The notes under the pieces were generated by a model. The model had not been told where the DNA came from. It made no database searches and was given only the letters and a program-made list of their open reading frames with translations. Source: Candidatus Hydrogenedentota bacterium (GTDB lineage: Bacteria; Hydrogenedentota; Hydrogenedentia; Hydrogenedentales; CAILVY01). Taken from it: a stretch of 64,000 bases of DNA. The translations under genes and the position numbers were made by a program. The stretch spans positions 1-64,000 of the forward strand of contig JAKQOG010000074.1 in assembly GCA_029565395.1 (NCBI GenBank), given 5' to 3'. Positions 53,352 through 62,600 of the stretch are shown in pieces (position 1 is the stretch's first letter; the number at the start of each line of letters is the position of its first letter).

Positions 53352-54236
53352 ATGCCGTTTATCATTCGCAGTCCCTATAGCGACAATCATTCGCAATGGC
53401 TTAAGGGCAATCTGCACACCCATACCTCCAACAGCGATGGAAATCTCCCGCCTCAGGATACCATCGAGGCGTATCGCGCGCTCGGTTTCGATTTTCTCAT
53501 GTTTTCAGATCATGACAAATTTACGGATCCCGCGAGTCTGGATGGAAAGGGCATGACGTTACTGCCCGGCTGTGAAATTACAGCCAACGGCCCCCACCTC
53601 CTCCACGTAAACGCGCATGCTGCTGTTGAACCGTTTGAAGATCGGCAGAAAGTCATTGACGAAATCAACAACAACGGCGGCGGGTTCTCCATTGTCAATC
53701 ATCCCAACTGGCTGGATGATTTCAACCATTGCGATCATAAATTCCTCGAAACCTGGCAGGGGTATCTCGGCATCGAGATCTATAACGGCATTTGCCGCCG
53801 CGTGGAAGGAAGCCCCCTTGCCACCGACCGATGGGATCGTCTCCTCAGCGCCGGGCGCACGGTGTGGGGTTTCGCCAACGACGACAGTCACAGAGACCAG
53901 GATCGCGGTCTCGCATGGAACATGGTACAATCAGCATCCCGCGATGCCGGCGCGATCTTGGAGGCTCTGCGCAATGGCCGATTCTACGCGAGCACAGGCG
54001 TAATCATTGAGTCCATCCGCATAATCAACGGCAATACTCTTGAAGTCGTCACCCCCAATGCCCACCGGCATTACATCTGCGCGAAACACGGGCGCGTTCC
54101 TGTTGTCATCGACGGCCCCGTTATGCGCTATACCATACCGGACGATTTCCCCTTCCCGCCCTACATTCGCGTCGAATGCTGGGGCGCCGGCGATGCCATG
54201 GCCTGGACCCAGCCCTTCCTGCTGGAAAGCGCATAA
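53352..54236 (+). CDS. PHP-domain metal-dependent phosphoesterase-like protein
   Basis: The 294-residue protein has the PHP metal-binding pattern: GNLHTHTSNSDGNL, FSDHDKFTD, GCEITANGPHLLHVNAHA, IVNHPNW, EIYNG and the late ANDDSHRDQDRG. These provide the usual set of His/Asp/Glu ligands. PHP proteins hydrolyse phosphate esters such as histidinol phosphate, nucleic acids or pAp, and the substrate is not readable here. It follows the 73-residue gene by 12 bases. Confidence 0.85.
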   Translation: MPFIIRSPYSDNHSQWLKGNLHTHTSNSDGNLPPQDTIEAYRALGFDFLMFSDHDKFTDPASLDGKGMTLLPGCEITANGPHLLHVNAHAAVEPFEDRQKVIDEINNNGGGFSIVNHPNWLDDFNHCDHKFLETWQGYLGIEIYNGICRRVEGSPLATDRWDRLLSAGRTVWGFANDDSHRDQDRGLAWNMVQSASRDAGAILEALRNGRFYASTGVIIESIRIINGNTLEVVTPNAHRHYICAKHGRVPVVIDGPVMRYTIPDDFPFPPYIRVECWGAGDAMAWTQPFLLESA

Positions 54237-54706
54237 CGCGTAAGTAATATCACCCATCTTTTCGGCGTTTTTTCGTCCATTACATGTCTTTCGTGGTGAA
54301 TAATCTCTTCTTTTTTTACCGCGAGATGCGCGAAATCCCCAGCGCGGTATAGCTGCAACCAAAGAATGGGTATGGCGACAAAACTGAACAAGGAGGACAC
54401 GGATTGCGCGGATATAATACACGGATGAGAAAATTTAATTTCAATGTCAATTATTTTTGGGCATTGCGTGCAGTATTTCCAATAATATCGGTGACAATCT
54501 GTTAGATCTTGGACAATATTCGTAAAACCCGCCCAGATACACTCGGTTTTATTCTGCGGATGCGGCGATGATCCCTTGTCTGATCAACATCCATAAAGGG
54601 CTTGATTACTGCGCGGGGGGGGTATACTGCCGCAAACCCACACAAGGGAATGTGATTTCACGTGGGTTGGAAATAAACAGTTTTAGGCAAATCGAGGGGA
54701 TCAACA
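54237..54706. other. Intergenic region
   Basis: No gene is supported in these 470 bases. A TATAAT occurs at 54413-54418 without a good -35. TATACT at 54623-54628, with TTGATT 15 bases upstream, may drive the small zinc-ribbon gene. I found no structured RNA signature. Confidence 0.4.
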
Positions 54707-54898
54707 ATGATTGACTATACCTGTCCGCACTGCAATCAAGAACTTCATATCAAAGAAAAACACGCCGGGAAAAGCGGCCGCTGCAACAAATGTGGTGGGA
54801 GTATTGTGGTACCCACCACCCCATCCGCAGAGTATTCAGCCAATGTGCCAATAAATGCTCCGCCTATACTTATTCGAAGAAATAATCGAAGTGATTAA
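54707..54898 (+). CDS. Small zinc-ribbon protein
   Basis: The 63-residue protein begins YTCPHCNQELHIKEKHAGKSG and continues with CNKCGG. The two CxxC knuckles are 21-22 residues apart, a minimal zinc ribbon as found on the N-terminus of many PVC-type membrane proteins. The rest is a Pro/Ile-rich tail with RRNN. GAGGGG lies upstream. It may be a truncated version of a longer family or a stand-alone nucleic-acid or protein binder. Confidence 0.6.
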   Translation: MIDYTCPHCNQELHIKEKHAGKSGRCNKCGGSIVVPTTPSAEYSANVPINAPPILIRRNNRSD

Positions 54899-54951
54899 CC
54901 GGCGTTTTTTCTGTACCTGTACCACCTGCTAAAAAAATGCGTACCGCCCCG

Positions 54952-55170
54952 CTACAGCGCGTTTGCACCGGTGCTTTTCTTCGCGAATTTAGCTTCTTGA
55001 CGCAGTTCGCGGGTCTTTTTCCGCCAGAACGCCACTTCCTGCTCCACGGTCATGCCCTTTACGGCATCATAGACCCGTCGGGCGCCTTTTCGTTTCATCG
55101 CGACACAATCAAATTTTTTCTTCTTCATACCGAATAGACTCTTTACGAGGGATTTTACACTATCTTCCAT
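54952..55170 (-). CDS. Small charged protein with FDCVAMKRKG-type N-terminal motif
   Basis: The 72-residue product contains KKFDCVAMKRKGARRVYDAV and MTVEQEVAFWRKKTRELRQ, a pattern I recall from short bacterial proteins encoded next to PIN-type toxins. No PIN gene follows here. It is basic and helical. ATG 55170 is used; the ATG at 55128, just before the KKKK, is an alternative. Function is unknown; orphan antitoxin is a guess. Confidence 0.5.
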   Translation of the reverse strand: MEDSVKSLVKSLFGMKKKKFDCVAMKRKGARRVYDAVKGMTVEQEVAFWRKKTRELRQEAKFAKKSTGANAL

Positions 55171-55398
55171 ATATGTTTCCCATGTGCGAGCAAATACGTG
55201 CGGCTTTGGCGGTTATTCACAAAGAAATGAACATCGTGCGGCTGGGAAAACGCTTCTTTGGAACGAAGGGCACGCACATTTTTCAACGATTTTCTGACAT
55301 CAGGAAATCTGTATCTGTCACAAAGTTGACAGCAGGTCTTTCGGCAAGGTACCTTGCACGGGATCAATATCGGTTTAGAACCCCCAATTGAGGATGAA

Positions 55399-56349
55399 AT
55401 GAAGAATCAATACGTGAATATGCTCCAGGAAGGCGACTATATCAACGACTACTTTGTTGCCATCCGCAAAGACCTGCGTGCAAAACAAAACGGCGGGAAA
55501 TTCCTCGGCATGGTGTTCAAGGACAAGACCGGCGAGATCGGCGGCGTTCTCTGGAATAATGCCACGGAAGTTGCCAAATTGTTTGAATTGGGCGATGTCG
55601 TCAATGTCCGCGGCCGCGTTTCCACCTATCAAAACCGCCTGCAAGTTCAGGTGGATCAGGTGCTTCCCCTGCGGGAAACCGACTATAACCTCGCCGACCT
55701 TGTCGCGACCATCACCACTACTCCCAATGACCTTCAAACGTTTCGCGCCATTTTCGACGCGGTCGAAAATCCATTCCTCAAACAATTAGTGCACCTTTTC
55801 TTGAACGATGCGGAATTTATGGATCAGTTCACCGCGGCCGCGGCCGCCAAGAAATGGCACCACGAATTCCGCGGCGGGCTCCTCCGCCATTGCCTAGAAA
55901 TGGCCCGAATTGCCCTCACTATGTGTGAACTTTTCCCCGAACTCGACAAGGACGTCCTCCTTACCGCCGTCCTCCTTCATGATGCCGGGAAGATCCACGA
56001 AATGTCCCATGAACTCTATGTGGATTACACCAACGCGGGCAAACTCCTTGGCCACTTGCAGATTGGCTGCGATATGGTCCAGGCTAGAATCAACACCATC
56101 CCCGGATTTCCTGAAAAACTCCGCCTCCAGATTCTCCATTGCATCTTGTCTCATCATGGTGAGCTCATCAATGGATCGCCGGTCGTTCCTAAGACCTTGG
56201 AAGCCATAGTCTTACATCATATTGACAATCTGGATGCACAAGCCGCCGCTTTCACCCGGATCATTGAAGAAACTCGTGAAAACGGCCAGGAATGGTCTGA
56301 ATATCTCCCCCTTATTGAGCGGGTCATCTGGACCAAAGGCAACGCTTAA
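55399..56349 (+). CDS. OB-fold/HD-domain 3'-5' exoribonuclease-like protein (YhaM type)
   Basis: The 316-residue protein has an N-terminal OB-fold (~5-95, DYFVAIRKDLRAKQNGGKFL, VVNVRGRVSTYQNRLQVQV). An HD domain follows, with WHHEFRGGLLRHCLEMA, LLTAVLLHDAGKIHEM and a third His cluster at LHCILSHHGE. This is the YhaM/CBF1 architecture, an exonuclease acting on RNA or DNA 3' ends. ATG 55399 with GAGG upstream is chosen; earlier in-frame starts lack a site. Confidence 0.85.
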   Translation: MKNQYVNMLQEGDYINDYFVAIRKDLRAKQNGGKFLGMVFKDKTGEIGGVLWNNATEVAKLFELGDVVNVRGRVSTYQNRLQVQVDQVLPLRETDYNLADLVATITTTPNDLQTFRAIFDAVENPFLKQLVHLFLNDAEFMDQFTAAAAAKKWHHEFRGGLLRHCLEMARIALTMCELFPELDKDVLLTAVLLHDAGKIHEMSHELYVDYTNAGKLLGHLQIGCDMVQARINTIPGFPEKLRLQILHCILSHHGELINGSPVVPKTLEAIVLHHIDNLDAQAAAFTRIIEETRENGQEWSEYLPLIERVIWTKGNA

Positions 56350-56475
56350 TTATCGTTAAGAAGTTGGCCCCTCTGTTTCATATCGCTTGACAATGCCCGC
56401 TGTTAATGCGACAATTTAATAGGAAAAGCCAGAAATACCAGTTTATAGCGTACGGCGTATACAGGAAAGCATACG

Positions 56476-56973
56476 ATGGGTGTGCAAGTTTCCACTATAG
56501 CCCCCGATCTGATGATGTTTCGCGCCGGGAGCGTGAAGCTTCCCAGGCGTTCACAAGAAAACCTGCCAGATCTCGGATTTCAAAAAAAGGCCGAAGTTGA
56601 CCTGCAAGTGGGCTTTGGCAAAAACACTATTTCCGCGCCTACCGCCGCCTTGCGGACCATTGACACTTCTGTTCAACGTGCACGGGACATTGTTCCCACG
56701 GTGGAGGAAGTCCAGAAAGCTTTTAGAGAATATCAAGAACAACTGGAACGCGCCCAGCAAGAACAGAAGGAGCGTTTCACTCCGCGTTTTCTCGAACCGG
56801 CTCCAGCGGACACAACCCGGCAAACACTTCAGACGGGAGTTCAGACCGCCCCACAGACCATGGCCTCGAAAACACAAGCGGCCAATCCCTTCGCCAAGGA
56901 TGCTCAGACTGTTAAAGCGGCGTATCCCGGCAGTGCGATGATCACCACTCCCCAACTAAACATTCTCATTTAA
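56476..56973 (+). CDS. Hypothetical soluble protein
   Basis: The 165-residue product has AGGAAAG upstream of the ATG. A TTGACA hexamer at 56387-56392 precedes it, with only a poor -10. It contains a helical, Gln/Glu-rich centre (~75-105, EEVQKAFREYQEQLERAQQE) between low-complexity Thr/Gln/Ala-rich flanks. No signal peptide or family was recognised. Confidence 0.5.
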   Translation: MGVQVSTIAPDLMMFRAGSVKLPRRSQENLPDLGFQKKAEVDLQVGFGKNTISAPTAALRTIDTSVQRARDIVPTVEEVQKAFREYQEQLERAQQEQKERFTPRFLEPAPADTTRQTLQTGVQTAPQTMASKTQAANPFAKDAQTVKAAYPGSAMITTPQLNILI

Positions 56974-57164
56974 TATCCTTCTTCATTTAATTCGCTAAGG
57001 GTGTTCCCCTGTCTTCAATTGAACAAGATGTTGAAGTGCCCTTCCTATAAACAGGCAAAATAGCAGACCCGCGCCAAGGCTGATGCTAGAAGCAGGCGCA
57101 GCTCCTGAAAAAAGGAAAAATGGCGAACGTTTTGCTGTTTGCAATAACGCGGAATTTTTACTGA

Positions 57165-57932
57165 TCAGCCATTTTCCGGTTCCGTGGAATCTTGTCCTTG
57201 TTCCGCTGCATCCGATGCGGCAGGTGCAGGCGCTGCTTCAGGTGCGGGTGCAGGGGCCGGCGCTGCCGCCGCGGGGGTTGCGGGCGCAGGCGCCGGAGCG
57301 GGAGCAGGGGCTTCGGCCGGCGCCGCCGGGGCCGGACCTCCTGGAGTCAGTATCGATGTAACTGCGGGAGAGCGCAACTCCGGACCATTCGTCCGATACA
57401 GCGCTTCACCTGTCAGTTCACGCGTTCCATCCAACGTATCGGCGGCCTTGATGCGGTAGGTAAACGTGGCGGGAAACTTCGGAATATTGAACCATGCAAA
57501 TTCCAGTTTTTTGTCCCGCCCCTTTTGCGGTGAAAGATCCGGGCGGTCGGTGCTAACGACCCCGTCAAAGGTCCATCCGTCCGGCAGATTCTCCACCACG
57601 CCCATCGCCCGGACGGGTTCCGAACCTTCGCTGGCCAGTGTAAGCGTCACATCCATCGTGCCGCCTTTTTGATACGCACCGCCATTGGCCAACTCGCGCA
57701 TCATGGTCAATTTGGTATCCCCTGCGCCAGGAGCCGTCTGCCCCAGCGGCGCCGGCATTCTTTTGTTCAGCGCGGGTGGTTTTACCGGCATTGCGGTTTT
57801 AACGGGCGTTTGCCGCGGAGCGGCAGCGGGTGCAGGCGCCGTGGCGGGGCCTTTTGTCATAAAATAGCCCGTGATGAGCAACACAAACACCACCACGCCA
57901 ATCGCGAATCCAAACATTGCAGACTTATTCAT
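57165..57932 (-). CDS. Membrane-anchored beta-sandwich protein with Ala/Pro-rich tail
   Basis: The 255-residue protein has an N-terminal membrane helix (MFGFAIGVVVFVLLITGYF) and an Ala/Pro linker. A DUF11/Ig-like beta-sandwich lies at ~75-190 (GGTMDVTLTLASEGSEPVRA, VVENLPDGWTFDGV). The C-terminus is ~60 residues of Ala-Pro repeats. The sandwich resembles domains that bind surface polymers. AAGGGGA lies seven bases upstream. Confidence 0.65.
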   Translation of the reverse strand: MNKSAMFGFAIGVVVFVLLITGYFMTKGPATAPAPAAAPRQTPVKTAMPVKPPALNKRMPAPLGQTAPGAGDTKLTMMRELANGGAYQKGGTMDVTLTLASEGSEPVRAMGVVENLPDGWTFDGVVSTDRPDLSPQKGRDKKLEFAWFNIPKFPATFTYRIKAADTLDGTRELTGEALYRTNGPELRSPAVTSILTPGGPAPAAPAEAPAPAPAPAPATPAAAAPAPAPAPEAAPAPAASDAAEQGQDSTEPENG

Positions 57933-58078
57933 GTAAGTCCCCTTCCTGTCTTTGAAAAACTCTACTGTATCATGTATTAAAATATTCTATCACGGAACCC
58001 AGGGGCCTTGCGAAAACCCGCACGCAGTAACAAGGTAACGCACCGGCCCATGCTTTCGATGACCCGAAAGGAAGTATA

Positions 58079-59413
58079 TTAGGCCCGGCCCCGGCCCGGA
58101 ATCAAGGCCTGATATCCCAGGTGCATCATGTAATGATCCAGTACGATCAATGCCATGAACGCCTCCGCCACTGGCCATACCCGCGCCACAATGGTGGGAT
58201 CGCGCCGTGTCACCGCGCTCAACGTCGCATTATCACGGCTCACCTTGTCGATGGTTTCCTGGTCTTTCGCAATGGTCGGAGTCGGTTTTACCGCGAGCCG
58301 CGCCACCACCGGCTGGCCCGTCGTCAGCCCACCTGTAATACCTCCTGCATGATTGGACTTGAACCTCACGTTCTTTCCATCACCGCGCATGGCATCGTTG
58401 CACTCCGAACCACGCCGGTCTTTCACAGCATACCCCGCCCCCACTTCCACCGCCTTTACCGCGCCTATGCTCAGCATGCGCCCGATCTCTCCGTCGAGTT
58501 TGCGGAACACCGGCTCGCCCATGCCGACAGGAAGCCCCGTTACCACTACTTCCACCAAGCCGCCGCTTGAATCTCCCTCGTCCCGGATTTTGAGAATTTT
58601 CTTTTCCATCTCGAATGCCGCATCCACGTCTGGGCAATTCATCGTGAAATGAATTCCATGTTCCTTGCGGATGGCCTTCGGGTCCACCGGTTTCGCCAAA
58701 TCACGAATTTCCAGCAGGTCCCTTTCCAGTTCCGCAATCACCGACATCTTATGCAGGAAGCGCATGTTCGGATTAATCCGCCCTTCGGCAAACGCCCACT
58801 GATATACCGGGTCATAATCCCGCCGCACCTTGCGGAACGTCTCTGTTTTCTGCCGCGCCGTTTCCAGATCCACATCCTTCGCGCGAACCCCCGCTGCTTC
58901 CTTTACATACGCAAACACTTCGATGCCATGCCGTTTCAATACATGCCGGGCCACGGCGCCTGCCGCCACGATTGTCGATGTATACCGTCCGCTGAAAAAG
59001 CCCGCGCCGATCGCATCATCCCATTCGCCGTACTTTTCATAGGAAGCCCATGACGCATGCCCTGGACGCGGCGTGCGGTTTGTCACCTGATATTGTTCGA
59101 TATGCTCAAAATGCCGGTCCACGTTCGGAATCAAAACCACCATCGGCGTGCCATTGGTATACCCCGCATTATGAAAGCCCGGCATCGTATCCGCCGCATT
59201 CACGCCGCTGTAGATCACCGGCACATCCGCTTCCCGCCGCGGCGACGCCAATTCACTCTGGCCCGGCTTCCGTGTCAGCAGCGCCTCATAAATCTCCGCC
59301 TCCGTGATATACAGTCCCGATGGCACCCCTTGAAGCAAGACCGTCAAGCCTTCCTGATAACTCCCGCCAGCCACCGACACCTGAAACATCGATCCTAACG
59401 TGCACCCAAGCAT
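58079..59413 (-). CDS. aroC: Chorismate synthase, divergent and enlarged
   Basis: Chorismate synthase removes phosphate from EPSP using reduced FMN. The 444-residue protein keeps most landmarks: PRPGHASW (H119), GFFSGRYTSTIVAAGAVA, CPDVDAAFE, EGDSSGGLVEVVVTGLPVGMGEP, SNHAGGITGG and KPTPTI. Two differences stand out. The N-terminal GESHG signature reads G-G-S-Y-Q (16-20), so the usual His is Tyr19. About 80 extra residues lie between IEVFAYV and the CPD block. The family is clear, but activity on EPSP is uncertain. Start ATG 59413 has GGAG upstream; an extended -10 lies at 59472-59480. Confidence 0.85.
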   Translation of the reverse strand: MLGCTLGSMFQVSVAGGSYQEGLTVLLQGVPSGLYITEAEIYEALLTRKPGQSELASPRREADVPVIYSGVNAADTMPGFHNAGYTNGTPMVVLIPNVDRHFEHIEQYQVTNRTPRPGHASWASYEKYGEWDDAIGAGFFSGRYTSTIVAAGAVARHVLKRHGIEVFAYVKEAAGVRAKDVDLETARQKTETFRKVRRDYDPVYQWAFAEGRINPNMRFLHKMSVIAELERDLLEIRDLAKPVDPKAIRKEHGIHFTMNCPDVDAAFEMEKKILKIRDEGDSSGGLVEVVVTGLPVGMGEPVFRKLDGEIGRMLSIGAVKAVEVGAGYAVKDRRGSECNDAMRGDGKNVRFKSNHAGGITGGLTTGQPVVARLAVKPTPTIAKDQETIDKVSRDNATLSAVTRRDPTIVARVWPVAEAFMALIVLDHYMMHLGYQALIPGRGRA

Positions 59414-59471
59414 GCCAGTTTTCTCCTGATTTTTTGCCGTTATCTCGGCTACGCCTTCTTAAAGAGGAAGG

Positions 59472-59480
59472 AGTATACCA
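59472..59480 (-). promoter_or_regulatory. Extended -10 element of the chorismate synthase gene
   Basis: Minus-strand TGGTATACT lies ~59 bases upstream of the chorismate synthase ATG. It is the same box form as before several other genes; no -35 was recognised. Confidence 0.45.
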
Positions 59481-59612
59481 CGAAAACTGAACCAACCTCG
59501 AATCGAGCATTGCCCACTTTTTCCCAAAAAACCACACCGTTTTTTCTTATAAGACTTATAGGACATATAGGTCCTACTGATCCCATGCACGGCATCGCAT
59601 ACAAATGTTACT

Positions 59613-62600
59613 TCACTTCCCACGATATCCCGAATCCGGCGCGCTCACGGGGCCAGGTTCGGTCGGTGCGGCGCCGTCTGGGGCGATGCGGGCCTGAACC
59701 CAGTAGTAGAAGGTATGGAACACCGTTTGGGGTCCGCGGCAGCCGCTTCCTGGGATTTCTTCCGCCGCCTGGGCCGTGGTGTCCGCAAAGGAGGCTGCTG
59801 GTTGCCAATCCGTTACCATGACAGCGCTGGCAAAATCATTTACAGTGTTGCGGAAGACCTGGTATTGCGCGGCGCCCGGCAGCGCTGCCCATTCCACTTG
59901 AACGCGGTCTGCGAACGCGCCATCGCTTGCCTGAACATTCTGCGGCGCGTCCGGACTCTGCGCCACACGCGGGTCCGTTCCCTGATTCAATTCCATATCA
60001 TCGCGGCGTCCATCCTGATCAGTGTCCGGGTTCAATGGGTTGGTATGGTAGATCGTGAGTTCATCTTTATCATCCAAGGTATCGCCGTCTGCTTCGGTAT
60101 CCAGAAAATTCAAGGTGCCATCCCCATCGATATCCGATATGCCTTCGTTGATATCCGGCAATCCGTCATCATCCGAATCCGGATCCAGAAAATTCGGTGT
60201 ACCATCCGCATCCGGGTCGCCCGTACCCTCGAAGGCATCCGGAATGCCATCCTCATCCGAGTCCGGATCCAGGGCATTAATTATGGTGTCGCCATCCGGG
60301 TCGCCTGCGCCTTCCACGCCATCGGGTATTCCGTCCAAATCACTGTCAAAATAGAAAGGATTGGTATGCCATTCCGTGGATTCCACCACGTCGTCCACCC
60401 CGTCTGCATCGCTGTCCAAATCCAGGTAATTCGGAATATGGTCGTTATCCAAGTCTTCCACCCCCTCCTCCAGGTCTGAAATCCCATCTCCATCCGAATC
60501 CGTATCGGCCAGATTGGGCACACCGTCTCCATCCAGATCCAGACTCGCCACACTATCGGAACATTCTTCCGCATCCGGAATGGAATCCCCATCCGTGTCT
60601 CCGTCGGTAATCACGGGCAGCCAGGAGATCTTGTTCCCCGATGCATTGTGATGGTGGAACAACAAAATCCCCAGGGAGCCGGACGGCTGACGGGAAAATG
60701 GGTTCAGCGGCCCATTGTCACGGTAATCACTTTGGGTATATCCCACTGAAATTTCCGTATTGTTCAAATCGCGGAAGAATGGCCCTTCCAGATCGCTATT
60801 GGGAAAATACACGCCGGGATGTGTTACATGATAGACAGACGGTCCTATAGCATCAATCACCCGCTGCGCCGGAGGATACGGCGCATCCATCGCCAACTGC
60901 GTCTCCACCCGGAATTGGATCTCCGGATTGCTCCCGCTGAGACTCAGCGCGGACACCGGCACGGGCAATATCATCACATTCGTATCAAACGGGACAGTGT
61001 CGAAATGATCCGGCGTCAATAAATTAACGTCGCCCACCACGGAATTCTGCCCGTGCAGATTGTCCAGGCGTGTCACAAACACATCCTGTATGCCCTGCCC
61101 GGTTCCGGAATCGCTCGCATCGGAACTGTTGTACAACACATATTCGGCATATCCATCGCCGGTAGTGTCGATGCGGATTTCAACCCGTATTGCATTGGGC
61201 GTGGTCCAATCCGCCCACGTTGCCACGGCGAAGTACAGGGTACTCTCGGCAAGCCCCTGCCCGATGGATTCACGGTGCTTATAATCGCTCGACACCCCCA
61301 CCAAGCGCAGATCGGCCATATCCTCCAATTCCGTGCTATCTGATTCGTTCGGACTCTGCAAAAGCAGTTCAAACGCGCTTATCAGCGACACTTCATCATA
61401 CGGATACCCGGCGCCCGTATTGAGATCCTGGCCCTCCAGCGAAATCGCCGAATCCGCCTTCGCCCGCCCGTCGAACGTTTGCTGCGCCACCTCCATCTCC
61501 GATACGGGCCGCAACGCCCCATAATAGGGAACACTCAACACCGTGCCACTGCCCTCGGGTGTAAACACCACATACCCCGAAACCTCGCTCAACCAATGTC
61601 TGGGACGGCCGCTCATTTCTTCCGCAAGCGTGCCATCTTTAGCATGGCGCATCGCCGCCGCCGAGGCCGTCAGATGCAGGGGAACCTCCACACTCGCCCC
61701 CGGCGCAATTTCACCCGTCGCCGCCGCCCCCACATCCACCGCCACACCGGGAATTTCCGTCAGACCATCCAGCGCAACAGAAAAGGCCGCCGCTTCCGCA
61801 CCCTTGTTCATCACTCGGACGAGTTGCGTCTCGCTGGCATCGGTAAACACTTCCCGTGTATCAAATGTCACGCTCACCTGCTCCGGATGCGCCATACTGA
61901 ATGCGATCGTCTCAACGGAACCCGCCGTGGCCGCGCTCACACGCCGCGCGCCCGCCCGCATGGGGGCCATGCGCGGCGGCATCTGATCCGCGCCTGCATA
62001 CACATCAAAAACCGCCGTGTTCATTGCCAGCGCCTTCAACTCCGAAACCGTCCATGCAGGATGCTGCTGCCGCAACACCGCCATGAGCCCCGCAACATGC
62101 GGCGCCGCCGTCGAGGAGCCGTCCATCACACTCGAATACGCTGACGGATTTACCACATATGCGCATGCCGAACGGATCCGAGCGCCCGGGGCACACACAT
62201 CCGGCTTCAACAGCCACCGTCCATCCGCACGGCCCGCCGGACCACGGGATGAAAGCGAATAGAGACGATCCGCCGACAGGGTCCATTCGGATGGATCATC
62301 ATCTTCCGAAGCCGCCACGCTGATTACCGCAGCCCCGGCCGCAGGCGATTGGCCGGTAAAAAACACATCCCCACGGTTCCCCGCCGCCGCCACTATAATC
62401 ACTCCGGCGTCCGCTGCATTGCCGCACGCCACCGATTCCGGCGCATCCGCCGCGCCCAAATCATTGCCAATCGAAAGATTTAAAATATCCAGATGATCCG
62501 AAAAATCACCATCGCCGTTTGGGTCCATGGCCCAGTCGATTGCCGGCAGGAACACAAAACTCTTCCCCGTTTTGGCGAATATTTTCAACGCATACAAGGT

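Noticed and set aside
55155..55391. Overlapping frames on both strands between the small 72-residue gene and the OB-HD gene
   Set aside because: Neither frame has a ribosome-binding site or family resemblance, and they overlap each other; only a decayed remnant is conceivable.
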